64,000 bases of DNA, taken from positions 108,840 to 172,839 of the forward strand of contig NZ_JADMKT010000075.1 in assembly GCF_016786255.1 (NCBI RefSeq), written 5' to 3'. Every line of letters starts with the position of its first letter. Positions within the stretch are counted from its first letter, which is position 1. The notes beneath the pieces are model-generated. The model was given only the letters and a program-made list of their open reading frames with translations, searched no databases and was not told the DNA's origin. This DNA comes from Robertkochia sediminum (GTDB taxonomy: Bacteria > Bacteroidota > Bacteroidia > Flavobacteriales > Flavobacteriaceae). The translations under genes were made by a program, and so were the position numbers. This document shows, one piece after another, positions 7,224 through 16,419 of the stretch.

Positions 7224-10200
7224 GTTCTTCTAACTTTTGTTCTTTAACGGCTCTCTCTACCTCTCTTGGGTTTGGCAACTCTCCCTTCTTCAACCAGAAG
7301 GTCCCCTGCTTGATCTGGTTACTCATGGTGAGTAATACAGGCAGCATGAGCAGGGTCAATACCGTAGCAATGGCAATACCAAAGGATATGGAAATAGCCA
7401 TCGGCTTGAGGAATTGCGCCTGACGGCTTTTTTCAAGAAGCAGCGGAGCCAGACCTGCCACAGTCGTAAGTGACGTGAGGAAGATCGCGCGGAAACGTGA
7501 CTTCCCGGCCATGAGGATGGCCTCGGCATAACTCACGCCTTCTTTTAGGTAGCTGTTAAATTTCCCTATAAGTACGAGTCCGTCGTTCACCATGATCCCT
7601 ACCAGGGCAATGATCCCTAACATGGAAAGGATATTGATCGGGAAGCCCATGATCCAGTGTCCCCATGCGATACCGATAACACTGAACGGGATCATGAGGA
7701 TGAGCAGGAGCGGCTGACTGTAACTTCTGAAGGTAAAGGCGATCACCACATAGATCAGGAATATGACTATAGGCACAACTTTCCATGCCGATTTTGACAA
7801 CTTCCCTGCCTCACGGCTTTGTCCGCTATCATAACTTACCCTCACTGTAGAATATAGCGACTGCATTTGCGGTACGATCTCTTCCTGTACGGTAGCCAGC
7901 ACTTCTGTAGCCGAATCGTTAGGATTTGCGAGATCAGCTTCGATCCTGATCTCTCTTACCCCTTCAAGGTGCTGAATGGATTCATCCCCACGTGCGATCT
8001 CATAGGTAGCGATCTCCGAAAAAGGCACTCGTTGCCCCGTAGGTGTAAGGATACGCATCTCATCGAGGTCTCGGATCGACTCACGATCGGCAAGGTCATA
8101 GCGCACCCATACACGTATCTCATCTTGTCCGCGCTGAAATCGCTGTGCCTGAGTACCGAAGAATCCGCTTCGCACCTGCCCCATGACCGACCTCAGGTCG
8201 AGCCCGAGGGCATAGGCATTATCCTTAAGGTTGATGCGGATCTCCTTGATCCCCTCAGGATCGGTATCGACCACATCCTTTACACGGGAATCCTTTTCCA
8301 GTTCCTGACGGAAGAAATCCTTGGCTGCCTTTAGTTCGGCAGTGTTATTACTAAGCAGGGAAACTGAAACCGGTTTACCCCCAAAGTTACCTCCGGAACC
8401 AAAGGTGAGGCGTTCTACCCCATACACAGGCCCTGTAGTATCGCGAAGGGCATTGGAAATAAGGAACGACTCAAAGTCACGCTCTTCCCCCGGGAGGAGA
8501 TTGATGTCCAGAGAAGCCTTATTGGTTCCCGGTCCTACACGTTTTACGATATTCTCAATGACTTGTTTATTTCCCGTTTGCTTTTCAGTGAACTTTTCAT
8601 TCACCTTCCATGCATTTTGCTCCACCAGGGTAATGATCGAATCGGTTACCCTCGGAGCCGTACCTTCCGGCATGAGCAGGTTTACCGATACCCGGTCACT
8701 GGCAATACTCGGGAAGAAGGTTACCCGGATAATTCCACCTCCAATAGCTCCGACAGTAAGCACCACGGCCATGATAAAGATCCCCATGGTGAGCACCTGG
8801 TGTCGCAAACAGAACTTAAGCGTTGGCCCATAGGTCTTATCGCGCATATACTCCATGATGCGATCGCCATACTTGTTGATGTTACGCATTCCCGCAAAGA
8901 ACTTTTGCACCAGGGTTACCGGCTCTTTCTTGCGTTCTTCACGTTGATGAAGTGCCTTGGAGTGTGCAATATGCGAAGGAAGAATTATAAGTGCCTCGAT
9001 CAGGGAGATGGTCAGGGTAATGATCACTACGGTTGAAACCTCCCCAAAGAACTCCCCGATCCTGCTGTCAAGGAAGAGGAAGGTCGAGAATGCCAGTACC
9101 GTGGTAATAATGGCAGAAACAATAGCCGGAAGCACTTCCATGGTCCCGTTGATCGCCGCTTGTACCGGACCGGCACCTTTTTCGTAATGCTGATAGATAT
9201 TCTCTGCGATCACGATCCCGTCATCTACCAGGATCCCGATCACAATGATCATCCCGAAGAGGGACAATACATTGATGGTGATCCCGAACATTCCCGCAAA
9301 AACGAATAGCCCCAGAAAGGAGATGGGAAGTCCGAAAGCCACCCAAAAAGCCATTCTGGAATTCAGGAATATAGATAGGAAAAGTAACACCAGGAAGATT
9401 CCTTGGAGGGCATTCATCGCCAACAACTCGGTACGCTGATTCAGGGTGATCGACCTGTCGGCAACCACTCCCAACTGCACATTGTTGTATTTTTTATTGA
9501 AGTCCTCGATATACTCCTTCACCTTATCGGCAGTAGGGATCAGGTCTTCGCTATTTGTATTGCTTATTGAAATGTTAACTGCGAGATTCCCGTTGAAATA
9601 CGAAGCATTCGGATTCTCTTCAAAACGGTCACGAACATCGGCTACATCGCGTAATCGCACATTCGACCCGTCAGACAGGGCTCGCACGACCACATTGTTG
9701 AGCTGGTCTCCGTAATAATTTCTGTTATTGGCACGGATCAGGTAGTTCTCTGAATCGGTCTTGATATTTCCTCCTGTTACGAGGAGGTTGGTTTCAGATA
9801 CCGACTGCGCCACCTCGGCAAAGGTCAGGTTATAAGCCTGCAGGTCTTTCTCACGAACGGCGATCTCGATCTCTTCCCTGGGGAATCCGGTGATCTCGAT
9901 CTGGGAGATCCCATCAAAGCCACGAAGATCGCGCTCTACCTGCCGGGCGATCTGTTTTAAGGTCGCCAGGGAAACATCGTCTCCACTAACGTTAAAGGTA
10001 ATGGTCTCCCGAACGGCGCGTTGTTTTCCTACCACCAGGGGTTCCATTCCCGTGGGGAATCCGGGCACCTGGTCTACAGCGTTCTTTACCTCGAGCAGCA
10101 TAAAGTCGATATCGTATCCCTTTACGATCTCTACAGTGATATTCCCGCCATTCTCTCTTGAGGTCGAAGTAACACGGTCGATCCCCTCGATCCCTTTCAG

Positions 10201-10413
10201 GTTGTCTTCGATCTTAATAATGACTCCTTCCTCGATCTCCTGGGGTGCTGCCCCCGGATAGGTTACGTTAATACTAATGATCTTCGAATCGCTCAGGGGA
10301 AAGAAAGAAGAACGAAGCGATAAGGCTCCGATCACTCCAAAAATGAGGAAGGCAAGGATCACCACATTAACCGCAACATCGTATTTAATGAAATAGGCTA
10401 ATATTTTTTTCAT
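7213..10413 (-). CDS. RND-family efflux permease (AcrB/HAE1-like)
   Basis: 1066 residues, the usual length for an AcrB-like inner membrane pump driven by proton motive force. Visible features are an N-terminal helix after the first 10 residues, two large periplasmic loops, and two sets of membrane helices. The TM4 signature GILVDDGIVIAENI carries the paired aspartates needed for proton relay. The second half repeats the fold with GIMVNDGLVLIGKFN. The start overlaps the stop of the adaptor gene by 4 nt (ATGA), and the stop overlaps the TolC-like gene. The family could export drugs, lipids, metals or metabolites; periplasmic loop composition alone does not let me choose. Confidence 0.95.
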   Translation of the reverse strand: MKKILAYFIKYDVAVNVVILAFLIFGVIGALSLRSSFFPLSDSKIISINVTYPGAAPQEIEEGVIIKIEDNLKGIEGIDRVTSTSRENGGNITVEIVKGYDIDFMLLEVKNAVDQVPGFPTGMEPLVVGKQRAVRETITFNVSGDDVSLATLKQIARQVERDLRGFDGISQIEITGFPREEIEIAVREKDLQAYNLTFAEVAQSVSETNLLVTGGNIKTDSENYLIRANNRNYYGDQLNNVVVRALSDGSNVRLRDVADVRDRFEENPNASYFNGNLAVNISISNTNSEDLIPTADKVKEYIEDFNKKYNNVQLGVVADRSITLNQRTELLAMNALQGIFLVLLFLSIFLNSRMAFWVAFGLPISFLGLFVFAGMFGITINVLSLFGMIIVIGILVDDGIVIAENIYQHYEKGAGPVQAAINGTMEVLPAIVSAIITTVLAFSTFLFLDSRIGEFFGEVSTVVIITLTISLIEALIILPSHIAHSKALHQREERKKEPVTLVQKFFAGMRNINKYGDRIMEYMRDKTYGPTLKFCLRHQVLTMGIFIMAVVLTVGAIGGGIIRVTFFPSIASDRVSVNLLMPEGTAPRVTDSIITLVEQNAWKVNEKFTEKQTGNKQVIENIVKRVGPGTNKASLDINLLPGEERDFESFLISNALRDTTGPVYGVERLTFGSGGNFGGKPVSVSLLSNNTAELKAAKDFFRQELEKDSRVKDVVDTDPEGIKEIRINLKDNAYALGLDLRSVMGQVRSGFFGTQAQRFQRGQDEIRVWVRYDLADRESIRDLDEMRILTPTGQRVPFSEIATYEIARGDESIQHLEGVREIRIEADLANPNDSATEVLATVQEEIVPQMQSLYSTVRVSYDSGQSREAGKLSKSAWKVVPIVIFLIYVVIAFTFRSYSQPLLLILMIPFSVIGIAWGHWIMGFPINILSMLGIIALVGIMVNDGLVLIGKFNSYLKEGVSYAEAILMAGKSRFRAIFLTSLTTVAGLAPLLLEKSRQAQFLKPMAISISFGIAIATVLTLLMLPVLLTMSNQIKQGTFWLKKGELPNPREVERAVKEQKLEEHEV

Positions 10414-11543
10414 TGTGCCACCGGATTTAAGTCAGTTTCTGCGACCTTGACCACCATCCCCGGATAAGCTCCCGGAACAGCTTTCGCCAGTACATGAGCA
10501 CCGTCTTTCAGCCCTTTAACGATCACGTGCTTTTCCGAATAGAACACGGGCTTTACAGGCAGCAGTTCCAATACCGTATCCTTAACTGCAAACACGCGGG
10601 AGCGGTCTACGAGAAGTGACCTTTCTATCTGGTAGGCATCATCAACATTGCGGGCGTGGATATTAGCCTGCAGATACATACCTTCTTTGATCTCCGGCGC
10701 CGCCACCTCTACAAAGGCGGTAATGGTTTGTGTGGCCTGGTCTATTTTTCCATTTACACGAGACACCTTACCATTCCATGAGGCCGTGTTTTCCAGGTTA
10801 CTGAGTTCCACCTCTTCTCCTGCTTTGAGGTAAGGTGCAAAACTTTTATTCACAGAGACTTCTACCTCATAAACGCTTGGATCGATAAACTCCCCCAAAC
10901 GCTGACCGGCACGAACAAGGGTTCCCTCGTTCACCTGTACCTCGGTAAGAATACCGTCAAAAGGAGCACGAATAACGTGCTTTGATAAGCGTTGCTCTAA
11001 ATTCTTCAGGTTGTAATAAGAAGCGTAAACCCCACGGCCTATGAGGAAGTTCTTTACCTGCTGCGATGCAGGCTCCGGCAATTCCGACGTCGCTTTACCC
11101 ATATCAAAATTCTTGAGGTACTGCTCCCAGGCCGGGAAGGCCTCAGGATAGTCCAGCCTCAGATCAGGCAACACTCCGGTAATAAGATTTACCAGCATAC
11201 TTTTTTGCGACTGTACAGAGGCTCCGAATTCTTCGTCATTAATTCTAAGAAGCACCTCTCCCTTACGGTATGACTGCCCTTCTCTGAACAATTTTGAACT
11301 CGCTACGAACACCCCCTGAACCTCAGAAAAAAGTTCGATTCGCCTTTTGGCTACGATCGTTCCGTTGGCGTTAATGATCACAGGAACTTCCCCATTCTCG
11401 ACCGTATCCACATAAACGGTCTTGATCACTTTTTGTACAATTGACTTGGGCTTTTTCTTATTTTGTATCAAATAAGAAGCCCCGTATATACCGAGGGCTA
11501 CCAATATGGCGCCTAACACCCCGGAAACGACTTTATGATTCAT
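10410..11543 (-). CDS. RND efflux adaptor (membrane fusion protein, HlyD/AcrA-like)
   Basis: A 377-residue periplasmic adaptor starting MNHKVVSGVLGAILVALGIYG, with one N-terminal membrane segment. A split lipoyl/barrel-sandwich domain surrounds a helical hairpin, followed by a beta-barrel region (VIRAPFDGILTEVQVNEGTL is the typical second lipoyl half). It links the inner membrane pump to the TolC-like channel. The frame stays open to an ATG at 11579, but that codon lies at a TAGCTTTG promoter element (11567-11574), so I prefer the ATG at 11543, which places the membrane segment right at the N-terminus. First gene of the pump operon. Confidence 0.9.
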   Translation of the reverse strand: MNHKVVSGVLGAILVALGIYGASYLIQNKKKPKSIVQKVIKTVYVDTVENGEVPVIINANGTIVAKRRIELFSEVQGVFVASSKLFREGQSYRKGEVLLRINDEEFGASVQSQKSMLVNLITGVLPDLRLDYPEAFPAWEQYLKNFDMGKATSELPEPASQQVKNFLIGRGVYASYYNLKNLEQRLSKHVIRAPFDGILTEVQVNEGTLVRAGQRLGEFIDPSVYEVEVSVNKSFAPYLKAGEEVELSNLENTASWNGKVSRVNGKIDQATQTITAFVEVAAPEIKEGMYLQANIHARNVDDAYQIERSLLVDRSRVFAVKDTVLELLPVKPVFYSEKHVIVKGLKDGAHVLAKAVPGAYPGMVVKVAETDLNPVAQ

Positions 11544-11566
11544 ATGTAAATTAGTTGATAGTGCTG

Positions 11567-11574
11567 CAAAGCTA
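11567..11574 (-). promoter_or_regulatory. Bacteroidota -7 element for the efflux operon
   Basis: TAGCTTTG on the minus strand fits the TAnnTTTG -7 consensus of Bacteroidota primary sigma promoters. It lies 23 bp before the adaptor ATG at 11543. I see no good TTTG -33 element at the usual distance. Confidence 0.45.
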
Positions 11575-11704
11575 TCCATATAGGCCGCTTTAACAGGTTA
11601 AAACTTTCTTAAATATGACAGGTGTTCGCAATTAATACGCGAATAAGTGCTAAAGAAAGTTTTTGAAAACAAACAACAGGAAAGCCCCCTTTATAAGACT
11701 GAAC

Positions 11705-13618
11705 CTAAGCCTCTCCCAGCTCTTCGTTGTACATAAACCAATCTTCGGTGACGGCTTCCAGCTCCTTTTTAAGAGCATCGTAAGTTTTAAAGAAATCAGG
11801 GTCGGCAGAAAGGGCCTCATAATTCTCGGCCAGTTCTTTGTCTTTAGCCTTGATCTCTTTCTCCAGTTGTGCCATGCGACTTTCGGCCTTGCTCACCTTA
11901 TTCCTGAGGGCCTTTTGTTTTTTCTGTTCCTCATAGCTCAATTTGACGGGCGCTGTTTCCGCCTTTTTTGTCACCTTGACCGGATCTCCTTTTTCTACCT
12001 GGCGGAAGTTGGCCGCCTTGCGTTGCTCCAGGAAGTCGTTGATATCGCCAATGTACTCTTTAATGGCCCCATCCTTAAACTCATACACCAGGTTGGTGAG
12101 TCCTTGCAGGAAGTCCCTGTCGTGAGACACGAGTAACAAGGTCCCTTCAAAATTATTCAAGGCCTCCTTAAGCACGTTCTTTGACTGTATATCGAGGTGA
12201 TTCGTGGGCTCATCCATCACGAGCACATTAAAGGGCTCCAGCAACATCTTACATAGGGCGAGTCGGTTGCGCTCTCCCCCTGAAAGTACTTTCACCTTTT
12301 TCTCTACTTCATCCCCACGAAACAGAAAGGCACCGAGCATATCACGCACCTTGACCCTGTTCCCGTCGTTAGCAGCATCCAGCATGGTATCCAGAACGGT
12401 CTTCTCTCCATCCAGGTATTCGGCCTGGTTCTGGGCAAAATACCCGATCTGTACATTATGCCCCAATTTGAGATCACCCCCATGCTCCAGTTCTCCTACA
12501 ATGATCTTTGCAAGCGTGGTCTTTCCTTGTCCGTTCTGCCCTACGAACGCCACCTTACGCTCCCGCTCCACCAGGAGATCGATATCGTTAAGCACTTCTT
12601 TGGAACCATAGTGCTTTGATACGCCTTCGGCTTCGATCACGACCTTTCCGGGACGAACCGACACCGGGAAACGCACATTCATCACCGCATTGTCTTCTTC
12701 ATCGACCTCGATACGCTCGGTGCGCTCCAGTTTTTTTATGAGTGACTGCGCCATAGAGGCCTTTGTAGCCTTAGCGCGGAACTTCTCAATGAGCTTTTCG
12801 GTTTGCTGGATCTGTTTTTCCTGATTTTTTTGTGCGTTGAGTTGCATTTCGCGCATCTCCTTGCGCAGCTCCAGGTATTCAGAATACGGTTTTTTATAGT
12901 CGTAGATCTTCCCAAGAGAGATCTCGATCGTTCTGTTGGTTACATTATCGAGGAACATTTTATCGTGAGAAACAATAACTACAGCCCCCGAATAGGCCAC
13001 TAAGAACTCTTCCAACCAAATAATAGATTCAATATCGAGGTGGTTGGTAGGCTCATCCAGTAGTAATACATCATTATTCTGCAATAAGAGCTTGGCAAGC
13101 TCGATACGCATACGCCAACCTCCGGAAAAGGTATCGGTAAGCTTGTCAAATTCCTCACGTTTAAATCCGAGCCCCTGTAACACCCTTTCGGTATTCCCCT
13201 GGTAGTTATACCCTCCCAGCAATTCATAGCGATGGGTATTGTCACTGAGCTCAACCATCAGATCGTGGTAGGCTTCACTCTCATAATCGGTACTTTCAGC
13301 CAGGGCTGCATTGATCTCCTCCATACGACGCTCCAGCCCCTTGATCTCTTCAAAGGCCTTATAAGCCTCTTCGAGTACGGTAAATCCTTGTTCGAAGTCG
13401 ATATCCTGCCTTAGAAATCCTATGCGCACGTCCTTATCGGTTGCCAGGGTGCCCTCGTCGGGCTGCATATCACCGGAGAGCAGTTTGAGCAGGGTCGACT
13501 TCCCGGCACCGTTCTTTCCGATGAGTCCGGTGCGATCTCCCGGGCTGAGCTTAAAAGATACCTCTTCAAAAAGATATTCCCCTCCAAAGGATACCGATAG
13601 ATTATGTACGTTGAGCAT
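11705..13618 (-). CDS. ABC-F family ATPase (Uup-like)
   Basis: 637 residues with two ATP-binding cassettes and no membrane segment. Walker A motifs are GKNGAGKST and GQNGQGKTT, signature motifs SGGWRMRIELAKLL and SGGERNRLALCKML, and Walker B regions LLLDEPTNHLD and VMDEPTNHLD. The interdomain linker is the long charged helix typical of ABC-F proteins. A C-terminal coiled coil (from about residue 555, rich in Lys and Glu) resembles the Uup C-terminal arm. ABC-F proteins act on ribosomes, and Uup also affects DNA transposition. Resistance functions exist in the family, but nothing here points to one. It diverges from the DUF983 gene. Confidence 0.92.
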   Translation of the reverse strand: MLNVHNLSVSFGGEYLFEEVSFKLSPGDRTGLIGKNGAGKSTLLKLLSGDMQPDEGTLATDKDVRIGFLRQDIDFEQGFTVLEEAYKAFEEIKGLERRMEEINAALAESTDYESEAYHDLMVELSDNTHRYELLGGYNYQGNTERVLQGLGFKREEFDKLTDTFSGGWRMRIELAKLLLQNNDVLLLDEPTNHLDIESIIWLEEFLVAYSGAVVIVSHDKMFLDNVTNRTIEISLGKIYDYKKPYSEYLELRKEMREMQLNAQKNQEKQIQQTEKLIEKFRAKATKASMAQSLIKKLERTERIEVDEEDNAVMNVRFPVSVRPGKVVIEAEGVSKHYGSKEVLNDIDLLVERERKVAFVGQNGQGKTTLAKIIVGELEHGGDLKLGHNVQIGYFAQNQAEYLDGEKTVLDTMLDAANDGNRVKVRDMLGAFLFRGDEVEKKVKVLSGGERNRLALCKMLLEPFNVLVMDEPTNHLDIQSKNVLKEALNNFEGTLLLVSHDRDFLQGLTNLVYEFKDGAIKEYIGDINDFLEQRKAANFRQVEKGDPVKVTKKAETAPVKLSYEEQKKQKALRNKVSKAESRMAQLEKEIKAKDKELAENYEALSADPDFFKTYDALKKELEAVTEDWFMYNEELGEA

Positions 13619-13644
13619 TTTTTGTGACTATAGTTACAGGGCAC

Positions 13645-13662
13645 TTAGTGCTAAAGCACTAA
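13645..13662. promoter_or_regulatory. Perfect 18-bp palindrome between divergent genes
   Basis: TTAGTGCTAAAGCACTAA has 8-bp arms with a 2-bp centre. It lies in the 65-bp spacer between the ABC-F gene (minus) and the DUF983 gene (plus). Neither side has a T-run, so it is not a typical terminator. It is more likely an operator shared by the two promoters (inference). Confidence 0.4.
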
Positions 13663-13683
13663 TTTTACCTAAAATTTCTGCAA

Positions 13684-14067
13684 ATGTTAAAAAAAGGATC
13701 AAAACTATACAGCATTTTAACAGGAACTTGCCCCCGGTGCCAGCAAGAGTCCATGTATACGTATAGAAACCCTTACAACCTCATGAACACCCTGAAAATG
13801 AATGAGACCTGCTCGCATTGCAACCTGAAGTACAAGATGGAGCCTTCGTTCTTTTACGGTGCCATGTATGTGAGTTACGCTTTGGGGGTAGCCTTTGCTG
13901 TGGCTGCTTTTGTAGTTTCCTTCCTTTTTATAGGCACCGATCTGCTAACCGCCTTTATGAGTATTGTAGGTACCCTGGTGGTATTCATGCCGGTGATCAT
14001 GCGTCTGGCAAGAAATATCTGGATCAATTTCTTCGTAAAGTATGAGCGGGATGCCGGAAAGGCTTAG
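13684..14067 (+). CDS. DUF983 family membrane protein with zinc-ribbon N-terminus
   Basis: 127 residues. Two CxxC pairs (CPRC and CSHC, about 26 residues apart) suggest a zinc ribbon before two hydrophobic helices (about residues 60-85 and 90-110). The pattern, including MEPSFFYGAMYVSYALG, matches the DUF983 family, whose function is unknown. The last codon region overlaps the end of the convergent FAD oxidoreductase gene by 4 nt. It diverges from the ABC-F gene, with a perfect palindrome in the spacer. Confidence 0.85.
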   Translation: MLKKGSKLYSILTGTCPRCQQESMYTYRNPYNLMNTLKMNETCSHCNLKYKMEPSFFYGAMYVSYALGVAFAVAAFVVSFLFIGTDLLTAFMSIVGTLVVFMPVIMRLARNIWINFFVKYERDAGKA

Positions 14068-15122
14068 GCCTTTTTAAACCATCGTTTTTGAAATCGCACC
14101 GCATCCATTTCTGACGGGATCTCCCCCTCATTCTCGATGTGCTCCAAAAGGATAGGCGCTGCCCAGGGCCCGATCATCACCCCTCGGCTACCAAGGCCGT
14201 TAAACACGTAAATATTCGAATGCTCCGGATGCGACCCTACCAGCGGACGCCTGTCGGCAACCGTTGGCCTGATCCCCGCCAGGTGAGCGGTGACCTTATA
14301 CGGAATTTTCAGGAAGCGCTCCAGCTTCTCCAATAATTCATCTTTGGCTTCTTGTGTAGGGGCATTGGTCTTATCCTTCCACTTATAGGTTGCACCAACT
14401 TTGTATCGACTACCTCCTAAGGGCAAGAGGAACACAGCCGATTTAAGGATGTGGTCGATCTCCAGGCCGGGAATATCCACTTCAAGCACCTCTCCTTTGG
14501 TGCCGTTAAGAGGCAGGTAGTTAAAAAAGGGATTTTTATGGAGGCCAAAGCCCTCACAAAACACCACATGCTTGGCATTCAATCCGTCGTAATGCACCCC
14601 GTTCTCTGTCCACTCCAGGGCGTCGTAAGCGAAAGCCTCCTTATAGAGCCTGTGCTCCTTGTCGAGCTCCTTCATATAAGCCTCCTGCAGGAGTCCGCTA
14701 TAGACCCATCCGGCATGTAGCACTTCACCAAAACCGTGATCGGCGTGTACCCCATCGATCTTACGATGGACAATGGTCGTGCACATAAAAGGGGCCAGCA
14801 GGGGCTTATCGGCGGCTTCGAACCAGTTGTTCTGCTCTTCAACCGAAACGAAGCGTCTTAGAAGCCTGAGCGGCGTATTCAGGGTTACCCCCAGACGCTT
14901 TTCGATGGCACTGTAAAAACCGGGAAGTACATCCAGCTGTTCCTTAGCCCTCCAAACAGGGGTAAAACGCTTTAAAATTACCGGATTGTACATACCGCCT
15001 CCCACGCGGGAAGATTGCTGTGAACCGTCGTCAAAGACCACAAAACTGCGTTTTCTTTTTCGCAGTTCCTCGCAGAAAGCGATCCCCGCCAATCCGCTGC
15101 CTACTACAATATAATCTACCAT
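14064..15122 (-). CDS. FAD-dependent oxidoreductase (DAO family)
   Basis: 352 residues beginning with a dinucleotide-binding fold, DYIVVGSGLAGIAFCEELRKR (GxGxxG). The C-terminal AGIRPTVADRRPLVGSHPE and NGLGSRGVMIGPWAA are typical of D-amino-acid oxidase, glycine oxidase (ThiO) and MnmC-type proteins. It therefore probably oxidises an amine or amino acid with FAD. There are no thiamine or tRNA-modification neighbours to fix the substrate, so I give no symbol. Upstream on its strand lies the 7-8 bp repeat array at 15131-15213, so its promoter must be in or beside that array. Confidence 0.82.
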   Translation of the reverse strand: MVDYIVVGSGLAGIAFCEELRKRKRSFVVFDDGSQQSSRVGGGMYNPVILKRFTPVWRAKEQLDVLPGFYSAIEKRLGVTLNTPLRLLRRFVSVEEQNNWFEAADKPLLAPFMCTTIVHRKIDGVHADHGFGEVLHAGWVYSGLLQEAYMKELDKEHRLYKEAFAYDALEWTENGVHYDGLNAKHVVFCEGFGLHKNPFFNYLPLNGTKGEVLEVDIPGLEIDHILKSAVFLLPLGGSRYKVGATYKWKDKTNAPTQEAKDELLEKLERFLKIPYKVTAHLAGIRPTVADRRPLVGSHPEHSNIYVFNGLGSRGVMIGPWAAPILLEHIENEGEIPSEMDAVRFQKRWFKKA

Positions 15123-15130
15123 AGTGTAAA

Positions 15131-15213
15131 GTTACGAAGTTATGAGGTTATGAGGTTATGAGGTTATGAAGTTACGGGTTACGGGTTACGAGTTAAGAGT
15201 GAAAAGTGAAAAG
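15131..15213. repeat. Short-period tandem array (GTTAYGAR octamers, then heptamers)
   Basis: Six 8-bp units (gttacgaa, gttatgag x3, gttatgaa, gttacggg) are followed by 7-bp units (ttacggg, ttacgag, ttaagag, tgaaaag x2). The array starts 8 bp upstream of the FAD oxidoreductase start and runs into a purine-rich stretch. No open frame with a recognisable product lies here. The words gttacgagtta and gagttaag recur at about 15387-15400, suggesting expansion and decay of one repeat. Confidence 0.85.
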
Positions 15214-15445
15214 AGATGAGAGAAGCGAGAAGGGAGATGAGCAAAGAGTAAAGAGGAAAGAAAAAAGGGAAGGCAGGAAGCGAGATGCGAGATGCGGCAA
15301 GTGGTGAAGGGTGATGAGGAAAGAAGAAAGAGGAAAGAGGAAAGAGAAAAGAAGAAAGAGAAAGGAGGAAATGGAGATGCGGGAAGAGTTACGAGTTAAG
15401 GGTGAAGAGTGAAGAGGAAAGAGAAACTAATAAAATGGACCAAAA
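15194..15445. repeat. About 250-bp purine-rich intergenic tract
   Basis: The plus strand is almost entirely A and G (runs such as gaggaaagaagaaagaggaaag) with only scattered T and C. It fills the gap between the FAD oxidoreductase and the gldN terminator. It appears to be a degenerated continuation of the short-period array. Such tracts can form non-B DNA. I see no gene in it. Confidence 0.8.
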
Positions 15446-15454
15446 AGAAGGAAT

Positions 15455-15484
15455 AAAAAAACGCCCGGGGTTTCCCGGGCGTTC
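15455..15484 (-). terminator. Rho-independent terminator of the gldKLMN operon
   Basis: Stem ACGCCCGGG / CCCGGGCGT (15461-15469 and 15474-15482) with a 4-nt loop. On the minus strand it is followed by a T-run (the plus-strand aataaaaaa). It lies about 35 bp after the gldN stop and ends that operon. Confidence 0.9.
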
Positions 15485-15516
15485 TCTATAATATACTGAA
15501 TTGGAATCTTGGCAGT

Positions 15517-16404
15517 TTAGTAACTCCACATATCCTGCTCTTTGTCGCGTATACCTTCTTTGATACGCTGTGCTTCGAGCAGTTGGAAGAGAGCGTTATC
15601 AGGGATATAATCCTTGATCTTACGGTCTTCCTGAACATTTTCTTCCTTATAGATATAGGCGTTAAACCTTCTTGCATTCAGCAACTGATCGAAGGAGATC
15701 GGCCTGGAAGAGTTCTGATTGTTAAAAGCCTTAGCTTCGTGAAGAATATTTCTCACAGACGGGAACCATACCCAGAAAAGCTCAACGAGGTCGGCGCTTT
15801 CACCATCGATAAAGTTCACATCGGGAGCAACAGGTGCTATACCCAGCAGTCTGTATTTAAGTTCTCCCTGACGCTTATCGAAATACCATACCCCCTTGAT
15901 TCGCCACTCCTCGATATCGGCAGCAGTGAGCTCGCGCTCATTGATGTACTCAGGTGAGATCATCTCCCCTGCGTTTAGCTGCTCGTAACCAAGATCGGTG
16001 GTATCTACCTTTTTCAAGGTTGCTTCAAGATCCTTAAGGGTTCGTTTATCTGTGAAATAAGAATCGGCATAAAGGTCAATATTCCCGAGCCTTACATTCT
16101 TCATCATTACATCATAGAGTGATCTTCTGTCTTTCCCAATACCCACGGTATCGATAGGATAATAGAATGGGAAGTTCACCCTCTCATCGAGATCTATACG
16201 CTCCCAAACGGTCTTAGACCAAAGGATGTCGCGATCGTCGACGTAACCGTATGGCAGCGGTGCGTCGTTATCGGCCTCGATCTGCTCTGCGGTCTTCACC
16301 CCAACCATCTCAGGAGTCTTGGCATTAAGCAGGTTGGCCTGCGCCATAGACGTACCCGAAATAAACAGGGCTGAAATCGTTACTATAAATCCTCTCCAAT
16401 TCAT
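15517..16404 (-). CDS. gldN: Gliding motility / type IX secretion protein GldN
   Basis: 295 residues with a signal peptide (to about residue 22, ending SMAQA). Features of GldN/PorN include DILWSKTVWERIDLDERVNFPFYYPID-type sequence near residue 60 and VELFWVWFPSVRNILHEAKAFN in the C-terminal half. With GldK it forms the periplasmic and outer membrane ring of the type IX secretion system. It is the last gene of gldK-gldL-gldM-gldN, 15 nt after gldM, followed by a strong terminator. Family recognition is supported by both sequence and the conserved gene order. Confidence 0.95.
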   Translation of the reverse strand: MNWRGFIVTISALFISGTSMAQANLLNAKTPEMVGVKTAEQIEADNDAPLPYGYVDDRDILWSKTVWERIDLDERVNFPFYYPIDTVGIGKDRRSLYDVMMKNVRLGNIDLYADSYFTDKRTLKDLEATLKKVDTTDLGYEQLNAGEMISPEYINERELTAADIEEWRIKGVWYFDKRQGELKYRLLGIAPVAPDVNFIDGESADLVELFWVWFPSVRNILHEAKAFNNQNSSRPISFDQLLNARRFNAYIYKEENVQEDRKIKDYIPDNALFQLLEAQRIKEGIRDKEQDMWSY

Positions 16405-16419
16405 AAAAAATAGTCTTTA

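Noticed and set aside
11544-11579. Upstream ATG of the efflux adaptor giving a 12-residue extension
   Set aside because: It lies at a -7-like promoter element, and the membrane segment starts naturally at the later ATG.
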